Below the pieces are notes generated by a model. The model was not told the origin of the DNA. It did not search any database and saw only the letters and a program-made list of their open reading frames with translations. A program made the translations under genes and the position numbers. A DNA stretch of 64,000 bases from Thioclava sp. ES.031. GTDB lineage: Bacteria > Pseudomonadota > Alphaproteobacteria > Rhodobacterales > Rhodobacteraceae. The stretch covers positions 231,001 through 295,000 of the forward strand of contig NZ_PDJO01000001.1 in the NCBI RefSeq assembly GCF_002563775.1, given 5' to 3'. This document shows, in pieces, positions 55,063 through 64,000 of the stretch (positions are counted from its first letter, which is position 1; each line of letters opens with the position of its first letter).

Positions 55063-56625
55063 TTACTCGGTGACCGGAGCGCCTTGCGGCTTCTGGCCTC
55101 CGCCGCTGTTCTGGTAATCCGGCTTGCGCAGGAAGAAGACCAGCGGGATCGCCGCCAGCGTGACCCACATCATGAACTTGAAATCGTCCACGTAAGAGAT
55201 CATCGCCGCCTGCTGAGTCGCGAGGTTGTTGAGCACCGTCAGGGCCGCCTCCCGCGACATGCCGCTCGCGCCGTTCATCACGCCCGAGAGGTTCTGCGGA
55301 TTGATCGCAGAGACGATCTCGGAATGGTTCACCGCGATGTTGTGGGTGAGCAGCGCGGTCACGATCGAGATCCCGATGGACGAGCCGATATTTCGCAGAA
55401 GCGAGAACAGCGCCGTGCCGTCGCCGCGATATTCCGGGGCGAGCGTGGCGAAGGCCAGCGTCGAGATCGGCACGAAGACCGAGCCCAGCCCGAACCCCTG
55501 AATCACGCCTGAAATGATGATCCATTTCGGCCCCATCTGCGGCGAGAAGGTCGACATGATATGCAGCGAATAGGCGGTTAAGGACAGGCCGACCACCACG
55601 AGGATGCGCAGGTCGATGACCTTCACCAACCGCCCGATCAGCAGCATCATGATCATCGCCCCCACACCGCGTGGTGACATCACCAGGCCGGTCGTCAGCG
55701 TCGGATAGTCGAAGATGTTCGACAGCATCGGCGGCAGCAGCGCCAGCGAGGCGAGCAGGATGATCCCGATCACGAAGATGAACAGCAGCCCCATCGAGAG
55801 GTTGCGGTCGAGGAACATCTTCGGCTCAAGGAAGGGCTTCTTCGCGCTGAGAATCCACACGAGGAACACCCAGAACCCGCTGATCGCGAGCGCGGCCTCG
55901 ATCCAGATTTCGCGCGAGGCGAACCAGTCGAGATCGGACCCACGGTCGAGCATCATCTGCAGCGACCCGATAGCCACCGCCAGCGCCGCGAAGCCGAAGA
56001 AGTCGAAGCCGATCTTCTTCTTGGGCGTCTCCGGCAGGAAGAAGGCGGAGCCCGCGATGGCGATCATCCCGAGCGGCACGTTGATGTAGAACACCCAGCG
56101 CCAGTTGATCACCTCGGTCAGATAGCCGCCCAGAGTGGGGCCGATGATCGGGCCGAGCATGATGCCCGCACCGAACATCGCCATCGCCTGCCCGTGCTTC
56201 TCGCGCGGGTTGATGTCGAGCATGAAGTTCTGCGCGAGCGGCACGATGGCCGCGCCGAACACGCCCTGCATGAGGCGGAAGATCACCATCACGTCGAGCG
56301 ACCACGCGATCCCGCAGAGCATCGAGAAGACGACGAAGCCGATCACCGCGACCATGAAGATCTCGCGCCGCCCGAAACGGTTGGCAAGCCACCCCGACAG
56401 CGGCGTCACGATAGCCGCGGCCACGATATAGGAAGTCAGCACCCAGTTGATCGTATCGCGCGACGCGCCGAGGTCGGCGCGCATGTCGGGCAGGGCCACG
56501 TTCGCGATGGTGGTATCGAGCACCTGCATGATCACGGCCAGCATCAGCGACGCCATGATCAGCGCGCGATGCGGCACGTTATGCGGGTCGATCCCCTTGG
56601 GTTGTTTGTCTGCGGCCTCGGCCAT
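55063..56625 (-). CDS. DHA2 family multidrug MFS exporter (EmrB type)
   Basis: Proton-driven inner-membrane efflux pump. 520 residues, 14 TM segments. DTTIANVALPDMRADLG opens it, and GPIIGPTLGGYLTEVINWRWVFYINVPLG is the antiporter motif C region. Pairs with the EmrA-type adaptor three bases upstream. The drug range is not predictable from sequence. Confidence 0.94.
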   Translation of the reverse strand: MAEAADKQPKGIDPHNVPHRALIMASLMLAVIMQVLDTTIANVALPDMRADLGASRDTINWVLTSYIVAAAIVTPLSGWLANRFGRREIFMVAVIGFVVFSMLCGIAWSLDVMVIFRLMQGVFGAAIVPLAQNFMLDINPREKHGQAMAMFGAGIMLGPIIGPTLGGYLTEVINWRWVFYINVPLGMIAIAGSAFFLPETPKKKIGFDFFGFAALAVAIGSLQMMLDRGSDLDWFASREIWIEAALAISGFWVFLVWILSAKKPFLEPKMFLDRNLSMGLLFIFVIGIILLASLALLPPMLSNIFDYPTLTTGLVMSPRGVGAMIMMLLIGRLVKVIDLRILVVVGLSLTAYSLHIMSTFSPQMGPKWIIISGVIQGFGLGSVFVPISTLAFATLAPEYRGDGTALFSLLRNIGSSIGISIVTALLTHNIAVNHSEIVSAINPQNLSGVMNGASGMSREAALTVLNNLATQQAAMISYVDDFKFMMWVTLAAIPLVFFLRKPDYQNSGGGQKPQGAPVTE

Positions 56626-56628
56626 GAC

Positions 56629-57759
56629 TTACTGCCCCTGTTGGGTCGTGCCCGCCACGGCGGCCGAACTGTTGGCCTTGTCGAGGATGCGCTTGTAATG
56701 CGGCTCCGAGGCGGTGTCGACGGTGACACTGGCCGACAGACCTGCGCGCAGACCGTCGAGATTCGCGCCTTCGTCGAGGCGCAGGCGCACCGGAACGCGT
56801 TGTGTCACTTTCACCCAGTTGCCGGTCGCGTTCTGCGCCGGAAGGATCGAGAACTCGGCTCCCGTGCCCGCACCGACCGCGCTGACCGTCGCGTGATATT
56901 CACGATCGGGGAAGGCGTCGAATTCGACGGTGGCCGACTGGCCCTCTTGCATATGGGTCAGCGCGGTTTCCTTGAAGTTCGCGATCACCCAGACGTCGCT
57001 GGTATCGACCAGCGTGAAGAGGCTGGCACCGGCGCCGACCATCTCGCCCGCCTTGAACGAGGAGGCCTGGTAGATGATGCCATCGGTGGGCGCATCGACC
57101 TCGGTCTGCGAGAGGTTGTATTTGGCGTCATTGACCGCCGCGATCGCCGATTTCACGGAAGGGTGCTCATCCACCTGAATCTCGGGATTGCCGTTGAGCG
57201 CGACTTTGGCCGATGCCACTTTCTGCTTGGCCGCGGCCAGCGTGTTCTGCGCCGATTGCGTCGCCGTGCGCTGCTGGTCGAGCGCCTGCTGCGTCGTGGT
57301 GCCGGATTTGATCAGCTTTTCCTGACGGTCGAGCTGTTTCTCCTGATACGCCGCGTTATCCGCCGCCTGTTTCTCATCGGCGAGCGCGGCCTTGTAGGAG
57401 GCGCGAAGCTGTTCGACCTGAAGGCGGGCCTGCGACAGCGCGGCCTCGGCCTTGGCGAGTGCCAGCTCGTAGGGCTTCTTGTCGAGCTCGAACAGCGGCG
57501 CGCCTTTTTTCACATGCTCGTTGTCATGCACAAACACCTCGGTCACGCGGCCCGAGATTTGCGAGGCGACGGGGATCCGCGCCATCTGGAAATTGGCGTT
57601 TTCGGTGCTTTGCGAGCCACCGGAGCTCAGCCAGTACCACGCACCGCCCATAACGATCAGGGCGGGCACAAGAATGAGGAGCCAGAATTTCGGCCCCTTC
57701 TTCTGTTTCTGTTTCGATTGGGTTTCCGCGGTCTCGGCGGTCGGTTTCTGGTCACTCAT
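56629..57759 (-). CDS. EmrA-type membrane-fusion adaptor
   Basis: Periplasmic adaptor of the efflux pump. 376 residues: one TM after a basic N-terminus (WLLILVPALIVMGGAWYWL), a barrel-hybrid region (ASQISGRVTEVFVHDNEHVKKGAPLFELD), a long coiled coil rich in Ala, Gln and Lys, and a C-terminal beta region. The start at 57759 (MSDQKPT) lies inside the marR gene end by 8 bp; an ATG two codons earlier is possible. Confidence 0.93.
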   Translation of the reverse strand: MSDQKPTAETAETQSKQKQKKGPKFWLLILVPALIVMGGAWYWLSSGGSQSTENANFQMARIPVASQISGRVTEVFVHDNEHVKKGAPLFELDKKPYELALAKAEAALSQARLQVEQLRASYKAALADEKQAADNAAYQEKQLDRQEKLIKSGTTTQQALDQQRTATQSAQNTLAAAKQKVASAKVALNGNPEIQVDEHPSVKSAIAAVNDAKYNLSQTEVDAPTDGIIYQASSFKAGEMVGAGASLFTLVDTSDVWVIANFKETALTHMQEGQSATVEFDAFPDREYHATVSAVGAGTGAEFSILPAQNATGNWVKVTQRVPVRLRLDEGANLDGLRAGLSASVTVDTASEPHYKRILDKANSSAAVAGTTQQGQ

Positions 57760-58207
57760 GATCATTCTCTGACGTGGGGGAGGTACAGTCTTCGGAGAGG
57801 TTTCGGATGATCTGGCGCAGGGTGTTCAGTGCGGTCGCGACATCATCATCGCTCAGCCCCGCCAGCCCCTTGGCGTAGATTTCCTCCGCGATGTCGCGGG
57901 CGTCTTCAAAAGCGTTGCGCGCCTTTGGAGACGGGTGCACGAGCTTGACGCGCCGATCATTCGGATCAGGTTTACGGCAGACCCAGTCGGCTTCTTCCAT
58001 GCGGTCGACGAGGCGCGAGACCGAAATCGGTTCGATTTCGAGCAGCTCGGCCAGCCGGGCCTGCGGCAGCGCGCCTTCCTTCTTGAGGTAGACGAGAAGC
58101 CGCCATTGCGCGGTCGTCAGGCCGAACTCGTTGGCGCGTGCCTCGAACCGACGGCGGATCAACCGCGTCGCGTCGTGCAGGAGAAAACCTAGGCTCTGAT
58201 CGGGCAT
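57752..58207 (-). CDS. MarR family repressor of the efflux operon
   Basis: Winged-helix dimeric repressor, 151 residues. RRFEARANEFGLTTAQWRLLVYL and the recognition helix region LPQARLAELLEIEPISVSRLVDRMEEADWVCRKPDPNDRRVKLVH are typical. It is the first gene of marR-emrA-emrB and probably represses its own promoter until a ligand binds. Confidence 0.93.
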   Translation of the reverse strand: MPDQSLGFLLHDATRLIRRRFEARANEFGLTTAQWRLLVYLKKEGALPQARLAELLEIEPISVSRLVDRMEEADWVCRKPDPNDRRVKLVHPSPKARNAFEDARDIAEEIYAKGLAGLSDDDVATALNTLRQIIRNLSEDCTSPTSENDHE

Positions 58208-58230
58208 CCTGGGCTCCGTTGAAATTAAAG

Positions 58231-58266
58231 TAAGCCTCTATATTATGAGCCTGCTTATCATTTCAA
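58231..58266 (-). promoter_or_regulatory. Promoter and likely MarR operator of the efflux operon
   Basis: On the minus strand TTGAAA (58266-58261), an 18-base spacer and TATAGA (58242-58237). An inverted repeat TAAGC-N17-GCTTA (58231-58257) overlaps the spacer and -10 region, where repressor binding would block RNA polymerase. Confidence 0.5.
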
Positions 58267-58294
58267 GGGCGCAACGCGGAAAAATCCACCACGA

Positions 58295-58324
58295 AAAACG
58301 GCGGCCCGAATGGACCGCCGTTCT
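58295..58324 (-). terminator. Terminator of the aminotransferase gene
   Basis: On the minus strand AACGGCGGTCC / GGGCCGCCGTTTTTCG, loop ATTC. Confidence 0.85.
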
Positions 58325-58348
58325 AGATTTTCTTGCTATCGGAAGCGG

Positions 58349-59530
58349 TTAGACGCCAGCGTCGATCAGCGCGCGGGCCAGCAGCGGCACGCTATTTTTG
58401 TTAAGGCCCGCGATGTTGATACGCGAGTCGCCGACCATGTAGATCGCGTTGCCTTCCTTCATCGCAGCGACCTGTTCGGGGGTTGCACCAAGGCGCGAGA
58501 ACATGCCGCGGTGCTCTGCCACGAAGTCGAAGCGGTCGGAATTGGACAGCTTGCGCAGCTCGTCGGCGAGTTGCTGGCGCAGTTCCAGCATCCCGGTGCG
58601 AACCTCTTCCAGCTCGGCTTCCCAATCGGCGCGCAGCTCGGGATCGGTGAGCACGCGGGTGACCAGCGCCTGCCCGTGATAGGGCGGGAAGGAGTAGGTC
58701 TGACGGTTGAGATAGGCGAGGTTGCCCTGAACGGTCTTCTTGGTCTCTTCCGAACCCAGAACCATCAGGCAGCCGGTGCGCTCGCGATAGATGCCGAAGT
58801 TCTTCGAGCACGACGCCGCGATCAGCACTTCCGGCAGACGCTCGGCGATCAGGCGGGTGCCTGCCGCATCCGCTTCCAGACCGTCCCCGAAGCCCTGATA
58901 GGCGAGGTCGATCATCGGCACGGCGCCGGTCTCTTTCAGGAGGTCCGCAACCTTGCCCCATTGCTCGAGCGTCAGGTTCGCGCCGGTCGGATTGTGGCAG
59001 CAGCCGTGCAGCAGCACGATGTCGCCTTCCTTGGCGCCCTTCAGGTCTTCCATCATCGCGTCGAAATCGACCGAGCGGGTCTCGGAATCGAAATAGCGAT
59101 AGGTGGTGAAGTCCTGATCCATGAATTTCAGGATCGAGAGGTGGTTCGGCCAGGTCGGGTCGGAGACCCAGATCTTGGTGCCGGGGTTCGCGATGCGGGC
59201 AAGCTCGAAGCCCATGCGGCAGGCGCCGGTGCCGCCCACGGTCGACAGGCAGGCCAGACGATCGGCCGGGTAGCCTTTGCCCAGAACCATCTCGGCCATC
59301 GCCGCGTGGAATTCCGGCTGGCCAGCGAGGCCCGCGTATTTCTTCGTGGTTTCCTGATCCCAGACCTGCTTTTCCGCCTTGTGGATGGCGCGCATGATCG
59401 GGGTTTCGCCTTCGGCGTTCTTGTAGACGCCGACGCCGAGATCGACCTTCTGGTCGCGCTCGTCGGCGCGGTATTCTTCCATCAGCGCGAGGATCTTGTC
59501 CGGCGCCTGCGGCTTGAGATTGTTCAGCAT
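58349..59530 (-). CDS. Aromatic/aspartate aminotransferase (class I, TyrB/AspC type)
   Basis: PLP aminotransferase of 393 residues. LGVGVYKNAEGETPIM, TVGGTGACR, LLHGCCHNPTG and the PLP Lys243 in AASCSKNFGIYRERTG mark the AspC/TyrB branch. It can use aromatic amino acids or aspartate with 2-oxoglutarate; the split is not clear from sequence. Its ATG overlaps the sulfurtransferase stop (TAATG), so the two genes are coupled, perhaps linking cysteine transamination to mercaptopyruvate use. Confidence 0.92.
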   Translation of the reverse strand: MLNNLKPQAPDKILALMEEYRADERDQKVDLGVGVYKNAEGETPIMRAIHKAEKQVWDQETTKKYAGLAGQPEFHAAMAEMVLGKGYPADRLACLSTVGGTGACRMGFELARIANPGTKIWVSDPTWPNHLSILKFMDQDFTTYRYFDSETRSVDFDAMMEDLKGAKEGDIVLLHGCCHNPTGANLTLEQWGKVADLLKETGAVPMIDLAYQGFGDGLEADAAGTRLIAERLPEVLIAASCSKNFGIYRERTGCLMVLGSEETKKTVQGNLAYLNRQTYSFPPYHGQALVTRVLTDPELRADWEAELEEVRTGMLELRQQLADELRKLSNSDRFDFVAEHRGMFSRLGATPEQVAAMKEGNAIYMVGDSRINIAGLNKNSVPLLARALIDAGV

Positions 59531-60387
59531 TATGCTTCTCCCGTTGCGACCTTGAGGTCGTTATACATGCCCCATTCCGACCAGGACCCGTCATAGAGCG
59601 ACCAGTCGGACTTGCCGATCAGTTCGAGCGCGAGCGACAGGATCGCGGCGCTGACGCCGGAGCCGCAGGTCGTGATCGCGGGCTTCGACAGGTCGACGCC
59701 GGCGGCCTCGAACAGGGCCTTGATCTCTTCTGGGGATTTGAAAGTGCCCTCGGGGGTCAGCAGCTCGCCGAAGGGCAGGTTGCGCGATCCGGGGATATGG
59801 CCCGAACGTAGCCCCGGGCGCGGCTCCGCGGCACTGCCGAGGAAGCGATCGTTCGAGCGCGCGTCGATGATCTCGTGATCGCCGAGCTTGCTGGCATGGG
59901 CGACCTGCGTGACGTCCTTCACCAGACCGGGGTGACGCTGCACCGTCATGTGACGGTCGCGCACCATCGGCGGCATGTCCTCGAGCGGGCGGCCCTCGGC
60001 CTCCCATTTCGGCAGACCGCCATCGAGCACCGCCACATCCGTCTTGCCCATCAGGCGGAAGGTCCACCAGACGCGCGGCGCGGAGAAGACGGAATGCTGG
60101 TCGTAGATCACGACCTGATGGCCGTCGCCCACGCCCATCGCGCGCATCCGCGAGATGAACTTCTCGGGCGGCGGCGCCATATGCGGCAGATCCGAGCGGT
60201 TATCGGCGATATCGTCGATGTCGAAGAAGCGCGCACCGGGGATGTGCTTGGCGTCGTAGGTCGCCTTCGCATCCCGCTCCATCTGCGGCAGGAACCACGA
60301 AGCGTCCAGAATGCGCAGGTCGGGGTCCTTCAGATGGGCAGCAAGCCAATCCGTCGATACGAGCGTTTTCGGGTCATCCATCGTCAT
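59530..60387 (-). CDS. sseA: 3-mercaptopyruvate sulfurtransferase
   Basis: Transfers sulfur from 3-mercaptopyruvate to thiols or cyanide. 285 residues with two rhodanese domains: the inactive N-terminal one has ILDASWFLPQMERDAKATYDAKHIPGARFFD, and the C-terminal one carries the catalytic Cys241 in CGSGVSA. This CGSG[VT]-type loop favours mercaptopyruvate over thiosulfate. Head of a two-gene operon with the aminotransferase. Confidence 0.94.
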   Translation of the reverse strand: MTMDDPKTLVSTDWLAAHLKDPDLRILDASWFLPQMERDAKATYDAKHIPGARFFDIDDIADNRSDLPHMAPPPEKFISRMRAMGVGDGHQVVIYDQHSVFSAPRVWWTFRLMGKTDVAVLDGGLPKWEAEGRPLEDMPPMVRDRHMTVQRHPGLVKDVTQVAHASKLGDHEIIDARSNDRFLGSAAEPRPGLRSGHIPGSRNLPFGELLTPEGTFKSPEEIKALFEAAGVDLSKPAITTCGSGVSAAILSLALELIGKSDWSLYDGSWSEWGMYNDLKVATGEA

Positions 60388-60470
60388 GCGCCTCTTTTGC
60401 CGGTCGGGATTGCTTAGACTCAGCGGCGCGCAAGACGCAAGGGCAGGGCGGGTAAATCCGCCCCATGCCC

Positions 60471-60944
60471 CTAGTAATTCTGCTTCAGAAGGCGCTGTTT
60501 CTGGCGGTTCCAGTCGCGTTTCGCCTCAGTTTCGCGCTTATCGGCCTGCTTCTTGCCCTTGGCGATCCCGATCAGGACCTTCGCGATGCCCTTCTCGTTG
60601 AAGTACATCTTCAGCGGCACGATGGTCATGCCCTCGCGCTGGGTCGCGTTCCACAGGCGCGCGAGCTCTCGCTTGGACACCAGAAGCTTGCGCTTGCGCC
60701 GCTCCTCATGGCCGAAATGCGAGGCTTGGTTCAGGCTCGCGATATAGGAGTTGATCAGCCACAATTCGGCATCCTCGACCGAGGCGTAGCTCTCGGCGAT
60801 GTTCGTCTGACCGACGCGCATCGATTTCACCTCGGAGCCTTGCAGCACGATGCCCGCCTCGAGCGTGTCCTCGACGGCGTAGTGATAACGTGCCTGCCGG
60901 TTCTCGGCGATCAGCTTGGAATTGGGGTCTGAATGCTTTGCCAT
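60471..60944 (-). CDS. smpB: SsrA-binding protein SmpB
   Basis: Partner of tmRNA in ribosome rescue. 157 residues: [36 protein letters not shown] at the N-terminus and [16 protein letters not shown] as the basic C-terminal tail that enters the mRNA channel. The start at 60944 ([10 protein letters not shown]) matches relatives. The tmRNA gene ssrA is not in the window. Confidence 0.97.
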   Translation of the reverse strand: MAKHSDPNSKLIAENRQARYHYAVEDTLEAGIVLQGSEVKSMRVGQTNIAESYASVEDAELWLINSYIASLNQASHFGHEERRKRKLLVSKRELARLWNATQREGMTIVPLKMYFNEKGIAKVLIGIAKGKKQADKRETEAKRDWNRQKQRLLKQNY

Positions 60945-61047
60945 AGTCGCATCGAGATAGGGCAGGCAAGCGGCTCTGTCCAGTGCGGCACCGCTACGCT
61001 TGACGCCCGTGCGGTGGCGCGAAATAGCTAGGGCAGGAGGAACGCCC

Positions 61048-61497
61048 ATGATCATTCAGATCGCCATCGGTTCGGTGATGATGCTTTTGACTGTGTGCAT
61101 CGCCGCGCTCAGCGCCTGGGCGATCGAGGCGACATTCTCGCGGCTGCACTGGTGGATGCTGCGTGAGCCGCACCGTCCGAAGCTGATGCTGATGGTCGTC
61201 GTCGCCGCCCTCTGGGCCTTGGCGATGGTGACGGCCGGCGTCTGGCTCTGGGCCTTCTGCTTCCGCATCCTCGACGTGTTCCCGACGATGGAGGAGTCGG
61301 TCTACTTCTCGCTCGTGAGCTTCACCACGCTGGGTTACGGCGACATCCTGCTTTCGCATCAATGGCGCATCCTTGGCGGGATGGCGGCGGCGAACGGGCT
61401 GCTGAATGTGGGGCTTCTGACCGCGCTGCTGGTCGAGGTGATCCGACACGTGCGCAAGAGTCAGCTGGAGGCCCGGGCCGAGCGCGGCGCGAGCTGA
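61048..61497 (+). CDS. Two-TM ion channel-domain protein
   Basis: Small inner-membrane channel subunit, 149 residues. Hydrophobic segments near 5-25, 48-72 and 100-125, with a pore loop FTTLGYGD (selectivity GYGD), the pattern of K+ channels. It probably tetramerises. No cytosolic regulatory domain, only a short basic tail. Start 61048 follows GGCAGGAGG. Confidence 0.85.
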   Translation: MIIQIAIGSVMMLLTVCIAALSAWAIEATFSRLHWWMLREPHRPKLMLMVVVAALWALAMVTAGVWLWAFCFRILDVFPTMEESVYFSLVSFTTLGYGDILLSHQWRILGGMAAANGLLNVGLLTALLVEVIRHVRKSQLEARAERGAS

Positions 61498-61543
61498 GCT
61501 GCTGTGATCGCGCGCGCGGGTGCGCACGCGAGCTATATATCCG

Positions 61544-61996
61544 TCAGTCGAGCATCAGAGCATCTTTGACGATCCCGGTCAGCATATCGGTGACCGGCTG
61601 CATCGACTCTTCGTCATAGGAGCGGAAGCCCACCGTCACGTGATCCGTGTCCTCGGGCGTCTGGTAGACGAAGATCGTGTAGGGGCAGTACTGGACGTTG
61701 GCGATATCCGCCTCCATCACCTCGCGCGACGTCTGTGCCGAGCAGAAGGAGAACACGTCCGCGCCGGTGAACAGCGTCTTGGTGCTGCCGACCGCGTCTT
61801 TCGTGCGCTCCAGCATGTCTCCGGTATGGCTGACGTGATCCACCACGAGCCCCGCGCCGATGATTGCGTTCTGCACTGCGAAGGTGACGTTGTCGAAGGT
61901 GTCTTCGGTGGTCCAGGTATGGGCGTCCTCGGCCGTTGCCGCGCTCGCCCCCACTGTGATGACCGCCGCGAGTGCGGCGCCGATGAAGCGTTTCAT
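61544..61996 (-). CDS. Exported DUF302 protein
   Basis: Periplasmic protein of 150 residues. A Sec signal (MKRFIGAALAAVITVGASAATA) is followed by a DUF302 fold: DTFDNVTFAVQNAIIGAGLVVDHVSHTGDML, then VFSFCSAQTSREVMEADIANVQYCPYTIFVYQT. Two Cys (in FSFCSAQ and VQYCPYT) could form a disulfide. Function of DUF302 is unknown. Divergent from msrPQ with about 166 bp between. Confidence 0.88.
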   Translation of the reverse strand: MKRFIGAALAAVITVGASAATAEDAHTWTTEDTFDNVTFAVQNAIIGAGLVVDHVSHTGDMLERTKDAVGSTKTLFTGADVFSFCSAQTSREVMEADIANVQYCPYTIFVYQTPEDTDHVTVGFRSYDEESMQPVTDMLTGIVKDALMLD

Positions 61997-62162
61997 CTCT
62001 CTCTCCCTTGTCTCCCGATCGGACGACTTTGCGCCGTCCGTTGATCCAGTCTCGATACTGGCGCGTATTTTTCTACGTGCCTAGAGGTAACAATGTCGCT
62101 GTAAGTTCCGAAGTGTAAGCGACGGGCACCGCCCCATATGTAGGGGCAGAGAGGAGAATTCC

Positions 62163-63092
62163 ATGCGCAAGACGAGACCGACCGACCCGAGCTGGGCCGA
62201 TGTGACGCCCAAGGCCGACTTCCTGAGCCGCCGCCAGATCATGGCCGGCGCAGGCGCGATGGCGCTCGGCTCGATTGCCGGGCCGAGCTTTGCCAGCATC
62301 GACGCCAAACCCTCGAAATTCTCGACCGACGCCAAGCCGAACACGCTCAAGGAGATTACCTCCTACAACAACTTCTACGAATTCGGCTGGGACAAGTCCG
62401 ACCCGGCGAAATACGCCGATCAACTGGTGACCGACCCGTGGTCGATCGAAATCGACGGCATGGTCGACAAGCCCGGCTCCTATCCGCTCGACGATATCCT
62501 CAAGCCCGTGACGCTCGAGCAGCGCATCTACCGCTTCCGCTGCGTGGAGGCGTGGTCGATGGTCGTGCCGTGGATCGGGTTTGAGCTGTCCAGCCTTCTG
62601 AACCGCGTGGGCGTGCAGCCTTCCGCGAAATACGTGGCCTTCCAGACGCTCTACCGTCCCGAGCAGATGCCGGGGCAGAAACAGGGCGGTATCGACTGGC
62701 CCTATGTCGAGGGGCTGCGCATCGACGAGGCGATGAACCCGCTGACCATTCTGGCGACCGGTCTCTATGACGAAGAGATGCCGAACCAGAACGGCGCGCC
62801 GGTCCGCCTGATCGTGCCGTGGAAATACGGCTTCAAGTCGATCAAGAGCATCGTGAAGATCTCGCTGACCGACAAGCAGCCGCCGACGACGTGGAACCAG
62901 CTGCAGCCGCGCGAATACGGCTTCTATGCCAATGTGAACCCGAAAGTGGATCACCCGCGCTGGTCGCAGGCCACCGAACGTCGCGTGGGCGCGGGCCTCT
63001 TTGCCGGCCGTCAGGAGACGCTGATGTTCAACGGCTACGGTGACGAGGTCGCGCAGCTCTATAAAGGCATGGATCTCGCGAAGTATTACTGA
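62163..63092 (+). CDS. msrP: Protein-methionine-sulfoxide reductase catalytic subunit
   Basis: Periplasmic molybdenum enzyme that repairs oxidised Met residues in exported proteins. 309 residues with a Tat signal ([25 protein letters not shown] at 23-24) and the molybdopterin Cys127 in [36 protein letters not shown] is family-typical. AGAGGAG precedes the start. The stop overlaps the msrQ start. Confidence 0.97.
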   Translation: MRKTRPTDPSWADVTPKADFLSRRQIMAGAGAMALGSIAGPSFASIDAKPSKFSTDAKPNTLKEITSYNNFYEFGWDKSDPAKYADQLVTDPWSIEIDGMVDKPGSYPLDDILKPVTLEQRIYRFRCVEAWSMVVPWIGFELSSLLNRVGVQPSAKYVAFQTLYRPEQMPGQKQGGIDWPYVEGLRIDEAMNPLTILATGLYDEEMPNQNGAPVRLIVPWKYGFKSIKSIVKISLTDKQPPTTWNQLQPREYGFYANVNPKVDHPRWSQATERRVGAGLFAGRQETLMFNGYGDEVAQLYKGMDLAKYY

Positions 63093-63697
63093 TGATCAGC
63101 GCAACCCTCTCCGCCCCGATCAACACCGCACTGCGGCGCGTGCCCAGCTGGGCCGTCTATCTGGCGGGGCTGATCCCGCTCGCATGGGTGGTCTGGCTCA
63201 CGCTGTCCGGCGGGATCGGCGTCGATCCCGTGAAAGCGATCGAGCATCGCCTCGGCAAGATCGCCCTGTGGTTCCTGATCGGCGGGCTGGCCATCACGCC
63301 CGCCCGCCGGTTCCTTGGCCTTAACCTTATCAAGTACCGCCGCGCGGTGGGCTTGCTGGCCTTCTTCTATGTCGCACTGCACCTGATCGCCTGGGTGGTG
63401 CTGGATATGGGGATGCTCTGGGCACAGGCCGCGGCGGACCTCATCAAGCGCCCCTACCTCTTCTTCGGCATCTCCGCCTTCGTCCTGCTGATCCCCTTGG
63501 CGGTGACCTCGAACAACGCCTCGATCCGCAAGCTGGGGAAAAACTGGCGGCGGATTCACATGCTGGTCTATCCGGCGGTGGCGCTCGGCGTGATTCACTA
63601 CCTTTGGCAGATGAAGGTGATTTCCAGCGAGGGTTGGCTCTGGCTTTGTGTTTTCATTGCATTGATTGCGGTTCGATTCCGTTCGTTTCGCTGGTGA
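63092..63697 (+). CDS. msrQ: MsrQ heme-binding membrane subunit
   Basis: Six-TM heme b protein that passes electrons from the quinone pool or a flavoenzyme to MsrP. 201 residues. The heme-ligand His are in LHLIAW, RRIHML and VIHYLWQ, and ITPARRF follows the first helices. Its ATG overlaps the msrP stop (TGATGA). Confidence 0.95.
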   Translation: MISATLSAPINTALRRVPSWAVYLAGLIPLAWVVWLTLSGGIGVDPVKAIEHRLGKIALWFLIGGLAITPARRFLGLNLIKYRRAVGLLAFFYVALHLIAWVVLDMGMLWAQAAADLIKRPYLFFGISAFVLLIPLAVTSNNASIRKLGKNWRRIHMLVYPAVALGVIHYLWQMKVISSEGWLWLCVFIALIAVRFRSFRW

Positions 63698-63856
63698 CTC
63701 GGGCGGTTTGGGGTGCTGCCCTTGGGGCATGGTCCTCAGGAGGTTTCGCGGGGGTGGGTGATTTGCGCAAGATTCTTCCCTGCGGTGGTTTGGGGTGAAT
63801 TGGGTGCATTTGCGGTGTGATCTAAAGCATAGCGATTTCAGTGTGTTGCGTTGTTC
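63698..63856. other. Intergenic region after msrQ
   Basis: No convincing gene, tRNA or terminator is visible here; the G+C content falls toward the right, into the promoter region that follows. Confidence 0.6.
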
Positions 63857-63920
63857 TTTCGAGAAAAGTGACAGTTTTTCGAAAAAGGCACTTGCGACTC
63901 CCGGGTGTGATCCGTAAATA
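63857..63920 (+). promoter_or_regulatory. Strong promoter, probably of an rRNA operon
   Basis: TTGCGA (63892-63897), a 17-base spacer and TAAATA (63915-63920). Two TTTCGA(G/A)AAAAG-like tracts with a 20-bp period (63857 and 63877) lie upstream, as in UP or activator sites. Confidence 0.6.
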
Positions 63921-64000
63921 CCGCCTCACCGAAGCGGAACACACCGCAACGGGGCGCCGGAAAGGCTCGCAAGGGACTGACGGCGAAGGAAATTTTGGAG
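63921..64000 (+). other. Probable rRNA operon leader (runs off the edge)
   Basis: CCGCCTCACCGAAGCGG...AACACACCGC...CTGACGGCGAAGG has the GC-rich, non-coding, stem-forming look of the 16S leader in Rhodobacteraceae. The 16S gene itself would lie beyond the window, so this is an inference. Confidence 0.45.

Noticed and set aside
61501..61560. Possible small RNA or terminator between the channel gene and the DUF302 gene
   Set aside because: GCGCGCGGGTGCGC forms only a weak hairpin without a T-run.

Overview
The window is a GC-rich chromosomal segment (about 64% G+C by eye) from an alphaproteobacterium, almost certainly of the Rhodobacteraceae/Paracoccaceae. The evidence is gene order (folK-rpoZ-rsh, def-def2-fmt, rnhA-gst-ispH, P-II/amtB), Rhodobacter-like promoters and the protein sequences. 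The genus cannot be fixed from the sequence alone. Genes are densely packed, with many ATGA, TGATG and GTGA stop/start overlaps, and few regions look accessory. No phage, insertion sequence, integrase or CRISPR array is visible.

Layout, left half. 0-4.3 kb: the end of a peroxiredoxin gene, phhB, a MscS channel and a minus-strand operon of RidA, a GDPD-type phosphodiesterase and a FemAB/GNAT-like protein. 4.3-7.8 kb: smc, with a perfect DnaA box upstream. 8-9.1 kb: lrgAB. 9.1-13.4 kb: a minus-strand group with a TRIC channel, rnhA, a GST, a DUF3429 protein, ispH, a YqaA-like protein and an NYN nuclease-like protein. 13.5-17.4 kb: folK, rpoZ, rsh and a DUF2062 protein (nucleotide and stringent-response group). 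17.4-18.7 kb: a stand-alone WGR protein and an exported HAD acid phosphatase.

18.8-30.4 kb is the most system-like region. A hybrid histidine kinase and an OmpR-type regulator diverge from an operon that encodes a long-chain-type acyl-CoA ligase, a complete LIV/HAAT-type ABC importer (two ATPases, two permeases, one binding protein), a small membrane protein and a PaaK-like AMP-forming enzyme. The gap between the divergent genes holds two 10-base direct repeats at an 11-bp period immediately before a TTGACA box. I infer uptake of a carboxylic acid, metabolic trapping as a CoA thioester, and control by the two-component pair.

Right half. 30.5-44.7 kb: a caspase-like pseudoenzyme with peptidoglycan-binding domains, rpmJ, tRNA-Val(GAC), N-formylglutamate amidohydrolase, a dinB with a zinc ribbon, clpB with a recognisable heat-shock promoter, pyrF, two related small membrane proteins, an SPFH/NfeD pair, fmt, a probably inactive second deformylase, a canonical def and a MalY/PatB-type lyase. 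44.8-53 kb (envelope): a lytic transglycosylase, a type I secretion ATPase/adaptor pair whose ATPase motifs are eroded, mlaA-mlaC and a class A PBP. 53.3-63.7 kb: P-II/amtB, a marR-emrA-emrB efflux operon, an aromatic aminotransferase with a mercaptopyruvate sulfurtransferase, smpB, a two-TM ion channel, a DUF302 protein and msrPQ. The last 300 bases contain no gene but have a strong promoter and a leader that looks like the start of an rRNA operon running off the right edge.
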